Source of the DNA: Enoplosus armatus
Lineage: Eukaryota; Chordata; Actinopteri; Centrarchiformes; Enoplosidae
Direction of reading: 5' to 3'
NCBI RefSeq assembly: GCF_043641665.1
Contig: NC_092184.1
Span: 4,199,608-4,263,607, forward strand
DNA length: 64,000 bases
Positions within the stretch are counted from its first letter, which is position 1. Each line of letters starts with the position of its first letter. The notes under the pieces are model-generated. The model had not been told where the DNA came from. It saw nothing but the letters and a program-made list of their open reading frames with translations, and did no database searches. The translations under genes and the position numbers were made by a program. Positions 50,335 through 64,000 of the stretch are shown here, piece by piece.

Positions 50335-51445
50335 ACAGCGGTGGAATGTAACATTTACTAAAGTACTGCATTAAGTACAGTTTTGAGGTATTTGTACTTT
50401 ACTTGAGTATTGATTCAACAGTAGTTCTACTCTACTACATTTTTAGAGGGAAGTACTGCACTTGACTCCTCTGACAGCTTGTCACTTTAATATAAAGTGG
50501 ATGACTGCCAGTGGCAGGTCGACATCTTTATGTAAACAAGGTCACATGCGTGACGTGTAGGCTTCCTGTGTGTCCCAGATATAAATATCACGTGGCAGCC
50601 TACACTCGGCCTCTCCGATTCATTTAAGAGGGACTCACCTACTGGTCAACTGCAGCCGCCAGTGGTAGACTGGCTGACGCTAGCGTGGATCCAGAAGCAA
50701 CTTTGAGGCGATAAAACCTTGAGAAGGTGCTGTCCAAGACACAACCGCACAGATCTCCGACAGTGGCACCCCCTTCGTTGCCGCCCAGGATGTGGCCACC
50801 CCCCTGGTAGAATGACAGATTACATCTGAGGTGGCAGGTCTACCTGTTTGATTGTCTCAACAACCCGGTGGGAGAGCCAGTGTTTAGACAGTGCCTGTCC
50901 CTCTTCCTTGAGACTGGGTCTAACCCCCCTGTCCCTGCACCGTGACAAAAACACAGCCCAACCGTCCTTGTGGAATTCTGTCTCACAAATTGAAGGCTCA
51001 AGGCCAGTTAGGAGTGGCCAATCCCGTCCAGCCGGGACAGGAGATCCATCCTTACTGGGAGGATCCCCAGCAAGGATCCCCGTCCAACAGGCTGAGGAGT
51101 GTGGAGAACCATATCCTTGATGGCCACCTGGGGACCACTAGGAGGACCCTGTGATGGGACAATCTCACCCTGTGAAGCGTGAGCACTATCAGGGGGAACG
51201 GAAGAAATGCATGAATGTATTTTATATACTTATAGCTGGGACACACAGGTAGCCTGCACGTTTACATGTAAGCACGTGACTTAGTTTACAGAAAGATCTC
51301 GACCTGTGCGCAGCACGAGGACACAGATCCTCTGTGTTTACTGCCACTGGCAGTCAGGAAGGAATGGAACAGAATCCACTGATATACAACCCTTTTACTT
51401 TTGATACTTAAAGTACATTTTGCTGATAACACTGCTGTGCCTTTA
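50335..51445. repeat. Teleost 'tactttact' dispersed repeat, split by an insertion
   Basis: The left half (50335-50490) has 'acatttactaaagtactgca', 'ttgaggtatttgtactttac' and 'ttgagtattg'. The right half (51385-51445) has 'ttttacttttgatacttaaa' and 'gtacattttgctgataacac'. The halves are consecutive parts of one frequent fish repeat. A fragment of the same family is at 55970-56080. Confidence 0.65.
50502..51356. mobile_element. 855-bp non-autonomous element with long imperfect terminal inverted repeats
   Basis: Left end tgactgccagtggcag (50502-50517); right end ctgccactggcagtca (51341-51356), its exact reverse complement. Inward, 50518-50585 (gtcgacatctttatgtaaac ... gtgtgtcccagatataa) pairs with 51230-51304 (tatagctgggacacac ... 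agaaagatctcgac) allowing mismatches; the right arm carries about 36 extra bases next to the terminus. The terminal 13-mer is itself nearly palindromic. No transposase ORF and no clear target-site duplication. It interrupts the repeat at 50335-51445, so it inserted later. Confidence 0.7.
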
Positions 51446-51588
51446 AAGCAGCTATAATCATAATGTTTATAATAAGCTAAATATAATGTGAAAACAATGT
51501 GACAATGTGAAAGGCATGGCTTGATGAACCCACAGGAATGATCAGCTCTTCCTCCTCTTTACAGAGCTTTATAGTGAGTGTCAGCTTA

Positions 51589-51619
<31 letters not shown>

Positions 51620-52510
51620 GCTGTCTGTCTGTCTGTCTGTCTGGCCCGCAACGTCACTGTTTTGGTTCACTCTCACTGCGTCGTTTTCAGCAGCAGGCAG
51701 CTGCTTTCAGTATAAAACACAGTTAGTGTCAGAGCCTCATACAGTATAAACATAAACCCTCACCAGCCTTCTTTAAAGCTGCCACTAGGTGTCGCCCTCG
51801 GCGTGACTATTCCCCCCCAGTGGTTTTTGTTTTCAGCTGTCCTTTCCACTGGACCATGTGAACCCTCCTCTCCTGTATTTCTAGGAATTTCAAGTTTGGC
51901 ATGAAGTTGGAAGTAAACAGTGAGTCACCTCACATGCTGATGGGAGTATTTATAGCCGACATATACTGTAGGTGCCGCAGCAGTGCTTATGGAAGCCCTA
52001 TGTGCTGCACACACAAAACAAGGATTATAGGTGGCAGCTCATGTCCTAAATGGTCAAATCAGAACAAAGACCTCACTGAGATTTTGAGACTTTTCACCCT
52101 GACTCCGACGTTTCTCTCTCGTTTAGAGATGCTTCAATGCAGAATGGGACCATTTCAGCACAGAAAAGGGTTCTGTTATTGTACAAGCCTGTATAATCAC
52201 ATCATGCTCTTGGACATTTTTAGGATGTATTCGCTCTCAATTACGTTGAATAACAGTAAACATTAAAAACTACCTTTCAGTTAAAACGTCCCATTTGCCT
52301 TCTGCCAAGTTTTAGTGATTGTATCGGCTTGTATTCCCGCCTTTTTATAACAGCTACATAATTAAATGTCATGTTGACAACATTGACTTTGTTTCAAAGT
52401 ACAAGCGGGACAAAAGTTGGACAAATTGTCCAAACATACCTAACCGGACTGTCTCCCCAACAATTTTTCAGTGTTGAAACAACACACACATGTAATATTG
52501 CCGCGCTCTG

Positions 52511-52594
52511 ATTGGCTCCGGCGGGTCTCTAGCTCAGCCACGGGCCAATAGGGAGGCGGCGGTGTTTGTGCATCGCTCCTGCGCTGCTATAAAG
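52511..52594 (+). promoter_or_regulatory. slc43a2: Candidate slc43a2 promoter 1 (CCAAT boxes and TATA box)
   Basis: A reversed CCAAT (attggct, 52511-52517), a forward CCAAT (52545-52549), GC-rich sequence (gggaggcggcgg) and TATAAAG at 52588-52594 lie in order, with spacing typical of a TATA promoter. Transcription would start near 52618. A following exon could end at CTCAG|GTAGGC (52766). Confidence 0.55.
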
Positions 52595-52617
52595 CGGCGA
52601 CAATGAGGGATGAGGGT

Positions 52618-52766
52618 AGAAATAGTGATTCAAAGAAGCCAAAGAGACGCCCTACGTGTGAATTTCCTTCGCTGCTCTGGGTGTTTGTCGTCGAGGGACA
52701 TTTGGACCTGCAGGGGCAGATTTGACCGAGGACAGAGCGTCTCTGTTACTGGATCCACAGGCTCAG
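52618..52766 (+). other. slc43a2: Possible 5' non-coding first exon of slc43a2
   Basis: Starts about 25-30 bp after the TATA box and ends at a plausible donor, CTCAG|GTAGGC. It would join the acceptor before 55367. Both ends are inferred. Confidence 0.35.
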
Positions 52767-53058
52767 GTAGGCTGCCCGCGCACCAAGGATGCTCCACACT
52801 GGAGCTCTGTCACCCTGCACTCCACGGGAGGACAGGCTGACTCATGTTTTGGCATGCTTCACAGGAGGAATCACCATCTCACAGTGACAACCACCTATCG
52901 CATGCATGGTTTCTTTGAGCCAGCTTCCTCTCCGTGCTGTCTTTGTTCGGTGGCTGCAGGGAGGAAACTGAAGCTGCAACAACTTCAGAGTCTTATCTGT
53001 GGTTTTATCCTCTGGTCATTGTCCCTCCTCTGAGCCACGGTGCCGATTCTGCACAGTT

Positions 53059-53081
53059 AGATCAGATCAGATCAGATCAGG
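53059..53081 (+). repeat. (ATCAG)n short tandem repeat
   Basis: Four consecutive 'atcag' units in the sequence between the two candidate slc43a2 promoters. Confidence 0.85.
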
Positions 53082-54815
53082 CCAAGCTGACTTGTTTACT
53101 GTTGCTCATTGTCCCCCACCAGGCAGACCACTTCTTCCGTTTCCCTTTATGTTTTTGCTCGGGCACGGAGACCACGGTCGGGCGTGCAGTCAGCGCAGCC
53201 TGAAAGTTAAGATTTCATCTCTAACAGGAAAAACCGCGCGACCTCACAGGAACAGTCGCGAGGCCGCAGAATAGCAGCGGGGGCTCGTGCAGCTGGCCGC
53301 CTGTTTGTTGCCAGTTGCTAGTTAACTGTCTTTGTTTATGTGATGGTAATTCCTCGTACTGTTGTTGATACCGAACAGCTGAGCGCCTCTTGCGTAGCTG
53401 TGCGTCAAACCACCGATAAACAATACGCTGGATACCGGAAGAGCGCAGGGAGGCCCTTCAAAATAAAATGTCAGGGTCGCATTGGCGCTCTTCTATCGCT
53501 CACAAGGCAGCAAACGTTCATTAGACTTTTATTTTTAAACTAGCAACCGGAACACCTGTGTTGTGTTATGTCTGACTTGACTGTGCGCGGGGAGGGGGGG
53601 TGGGAGATGCAGATTGAGGTTGGTGGTGGAGGGGTGTATTGTGCGGATGATTTCAGTCCAGTTCAGACCAGTTCCAGCGCTGATCTTCATTCACCGCAAT
53701 ATACTTTGTCTTATTGTTCTCAGTGCGATGATCTGCGGATCGACTTCCCAAAGAAACACACAAAATCTGAAGTGAAGTCTGGACCCCGCGGGTCATGTCA
53801 TCTTTATTTTTCACGGTCCTCAGTGCCGGGGGCGATGAGTGACATCAAGTTCCTATTCGGACAAAAACAGTCGGCGATGTCATAGAGAATAGCAGGGCGG
53901 CGTTTAGGGGTCATTTCTGTACAGTAATTAGCAGCACTTAGCACACTGGAATACAATAATAATAAACGCCTGCATGAACGAAATGCATTTCTGTTCAGGA
54001 TGAAGTCAGGTCGGGTTCGTATGTGGCCTCTGTAAGATCTGAATGGGCTCCCTCAAGTTCCCACTTACAAACAGCACACTATGTCTTCACTTGTTATCAG
54101 TAGCATGTGTATTGTTATTTTTGCAATACAGTAAATATACTTTAGATATTCGGGGCTTATTTAAATGCGTCATTTTATTTACACGTATTGATGGTTATGG
54201 ATGGATTTTTCTGTATTTTACTATGTATGTTTTTGTTTTTAATTTTGTCACATGAACTGCATTTGGCCTAATTGTCGGTGCAGCTCTTCACTGTGGGGGC
54301 ACAACAGATATTAAAGTGTATCGCAGCAGCACGAGCGCTGACAGCCAGATGACACCGAGAATCTCGCGCCGCACTGGTTCGAACCGGCTGGAGCTCGCGC
54401 TGCATTCACGTGCAGTGGAGTTTTCTGGAAACACACACTTGTTTTTATGGAAGCGGCTTTGTCACGCCCGACACACATCCACTCGAACAGTGAAACATCC
54501 CCGTGTATGTTTCCAAACAAACTGCTGCACTGCCAACAAGTAGTCGTGTTGTTTTTGTACCACCAAAGTGAGGCAGGACACAGGTATTTTAAAAAAAAAT
54601 CTGTGATTTGTTGACATCGAAATTTAGAAAGCTGAACTTGATGACTTTGGTAATTGGCTTCTGGCGTCAAACTCAGGAAGTTGAATTCTAAATGTAAAAG
54701 CTCAACAGAAACAACATTTTCTGGCGATAGAGAGCCGTCTCCAGTCTCCCCTCACGGGGCCTGAATGCAACATCAACCTCACGTGTAGCTGCTGCACGAG
54801 CTATGTCACTAGCAG

Positions 54816-54891
54816 CCAATAGGAGCAGAGCTGTTACACTCACGAGCCAATCAGATATGTCATGGGGGCGGGAGTTTTTAATATTTATAGG
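54816..54891 (+). promoter_or_regulatory. slc43a2: Candidate slc43a2 promoter 2 (two CCAAT boxes, GC box, TATA-like)
   Basis: CCAAT at 54816-54820 and 54847-54851, GC box gggggcggg at 54864-54872, and a TATA-like atatttatagg at 54881-54891. Transcription would begin near 54910, about 460 bp before the acceptor of the first coding exon. The donor of a resulting first exon is unclear; CAG|GTCAGG near 55076 is possible. Confidence 0.5.
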
Positions 54892-55404
54892 AGGGATTTG
54901 TGCGCTTCAAAGGCCTCAGCTGTTTTCTGTTTGTCTTCTTCTAGACCACCACCATCATCATCATCAGGCAAGAACAAAGAAATGTGTATGGTTCAAGCCC
55001 AGAGAGTCCTCCAAAACACTTTATTGTGAAATCAAGCAGCTCTGAAACGGAATCAGCTTTATTGGGAGTTTGACGCAGGTCAGGACAAAGAAGCTGAGTG
55101 AAGATAGAAAACGTTTAACTATTATATACATACAAGCAGGTCTAAGCATATATAAATATATATATAAAAGCAACAATTAACAGCAGTATACAGTGTCTGT
55201 TTACAAGTCAACTGTTGCTATACATTGTAAACAAGAATACAATAGTGCCAGGCTGCAGAGGGCTGAGAGTAGCAGAATAAGCAATGCAGCATCAGCCGCA
55301 GAGTATTATAGGGCATCAATTTGATCGTCTTTTTGAATGTTTAATATTTAATCTGGTGTCTTCCAGGCTCCAGCAGCCTCCCTCACCTCCACTCAGGCCA
55401 GTGA

Positions 55405-62497
<7,093 letters not shown>

Positions 62498-63240
62498 GTG
62501 AGTAGGACGGCTTTGCTAAGATTGCAATGCTTATATTTTCAGATTCAATTATTATTTAGTTTCACTTCTCAAATGATGCTACTTATACCCCCAGAATTAT
62601 GTTTTTGTCAGGGATTTATTTCTTGGTACGACTTTCTGTTATGACCCAACACTAAAAAGACAAAAAGTAAAACAGTTAAAGAAACATTCTCAACTGGAGG
62701 CAGACAACACTGAATAACAGAAAGCCAGTTTCTCATAAAATGTCAATATCAGCAAACCAGAATAGCATAATATCTAGATTTGATATGAGAGGAAATGAAA
62801 TGAGAAAGAGTGGGTTGGGAGGAAGAGATGTGAAGATTTCTAAAGAAAAACTGTGGGGAGGAAGAAGAGGAGAGAGATGAACGAGAGGCAGGAGAGTGGA
62901 TTAGAGCACACTGAAGTGATAGCATCAGCCACTGACGGAGAGAGGACCAAACAAGAGGGTCAGTGGACAGAGAGAGGACAAAACAAGAGGGTCAGTGGAC
63001 AGAGAGAGGACCAAACAAGAGGGTCAGTGGACAGAGAGAGAGAGATGGGCCGAGAGACATGACGCTTCTCTGCATCAGAGGGAGGGAACGTTTGAAAAGA
63101 TGGACGTAGGAGGAGACGGAGGAAGGGATGAGCAGTGATGTGTAGACAAGAGAAGAGGGACAGATGGAGTGGATAAGGAAAGCCAGTGGTCAGGATGATC
63201 TCATCAGTCAGACAAAGTGCTGCATCACAGGAGAGGCCAC

Positions 63241-63282
<42 letters not shown>

Positions 63283-64000
63283 GGTAGAGAGAGAGACTTA
63301 GGGAGAGAGAGAGACATAGGGAGAGAGTGGTGAAAAGAGAGCAAGTCTGCATTAGTAATTTATTATTCACTCCCGTGCTGCTGCTCTGGCTGGGAGCCAA
63401 AAAAAGACCTCTCCTCATTACTATTTCATCCACACAAGGACACATGGATCATCGTGTGTGTGTGTGTGTGTGTTGTCGACAGTGCAAGCCTGCAGATGTG
63501 TGATTGTTTTAACAGTGTTGAAGGTGAGAGCACATTTTTAGGGTTTGACTAGTGTCTGTTTTATCAAAACGGAGGGGTTCTGAAATCATAAGCACTAGAT
63601 CAGAGGAGGAATGTTGAAGATACACGTTACTTTGTGAACGCGCGGTAGATGTTCCTTTGCAACAGTGTCACTGAACAGTCTGTTGCTTTATCACAAAACA
63701 CAGCGAGAGCAGAGACAGGCTGTCACTGAGGACACAAACAGGAAGCAGCAACAAGGGAACTGAATGTGTGTGTGTTTGCATGTGTCTCTCCACCCATGCT
63801 TTGCTGTTTCCTATTCAGGCTGCCTACTGGGACCCTTACTGAAACACACACACACACACCTAAATACACACAGAAGTTGCTCAGCTGGTTTCATCCCACT
63901 GCACACACACACACACCCCCCCCACCCACCCCCTCCAACCTCCCAGTCTTTAGTCTCAACCTGGTTGTTTTTGTCATCTCCAGTTTCAGCTGCTCTCCCT
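62498..64000 (+). other. slc43a2: slc43a2 intron 4 (window ends inside it)
   Basis: From GTGAGT at 62498. Purine-rich: a 32-bp minisatellite, a (GA)n tract at 63244-63276 with degenerate gagagagacttagg units to about 63330, (TG)n at 63456-63474 and (CA)n patches near 63845 and 63905. The next expected coding sequence (family LPN[LM]FGDLRST...) is not present before 64000. Confidence 0.75.
62939..63040 (+). repeat. 32-bp minisatellite, about three units
   Basis: Units of agagagaggaccaaacaaga then gggtcagtggac repeat with exactly 32-bp spacing (ggacc/ggaca at 62944, 62976 and 63008) and one or two substitutions. Confidence 0.85.

Larger units (their letters stand above)
49521..52500. other. 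Spacer between myo1c and slc43a2
   Basis: No coding exon on either strand. Contains the nested repeats described separately (50335-51445), a (CTGT)n tract at 51590-51640 and a repeat fragment near 51655-51715. Confidence 0.65.

Noticed and set aside
50848..51154. Overlapping + strand frames of 70-90 codons in the spacer
   Set aside because: They lie inside the inverted-repeat element, are not similar to a transposase I recognise, and overlap each other in different frames.
54370..54395. tRNA B-box-like ggttcgaacc
   Set aside because: No matching A box or acceptor-stem pairing; the motif is just a short palindrome in GC-rich DNA.
63820..64000. Possible fifth coding exon of slc43a2 near the window end
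   Set aside because: No sequence matching the expected LPN[LM]FGDLRST continuation follows any acceptor before 64000.

Overview
The window is vertebrate nuclear DNA, most likely from a ray-finned (probably percomorph) fish. It has large introns with GT-AG borders, dense (TG)n/(CA)n microsatellites, and several dispersed repeats of the kind common in teleosts. No prokaryotic-style genes, rRNA, convincing tRNA or CRISPR array was found.

Layout on the + strand: 1 to about 20.2 kb is non-coding with microsatellites and degraded repeats. From 20.4 to 46.9 kb lies a complete class I myosin gene, myo1c. I rebuilt 31 shared coding exons (27,786-46,868), in frame at every junction, encoding motor, three IQ motifs and TH1 tail and ending in ...TAPRLNSR. 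Three candidate alternative first coding exons precede them at 20,417, 21,584 and 26,376; all splice in phase 0 to the same exon 2. From 46.9 to 52.5 kb are the myo1c 3' UTR and a repeat-rich spacer with an 855-bp inverted-repeat element nested inside another repeat. From 52.5 to 64 kb is the 5' part of slc43a2 (LAT4, a sodium-independent neutral amino-acid uniporter): two candidate promoters and the first four coding exons (170 residues, TM1 to about TM4). The rest of slc43a2 is beyond the window.

The two genes are unrelated in function: an actin motor for membrane tension, vesicle traffic and nuclear roles, and an amino-acid transporter. They are neighbours in the same orientation. The most interesting points are the array of alternative myo1c N-termini, which resembles the mammalian nuclear-myosin-1 arrangement, and the placement of long (TG)n/(CA)n tracts directly against myo1c splice sites. 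Exon 10 is bracketed by complementary (UG)n and (CA)n tracts, and exon 15 lies between two (TG)n tracts with its donor inside the repeat.

All gene calls rest on reading the translated exons against remembered family sequences; no database search was run.
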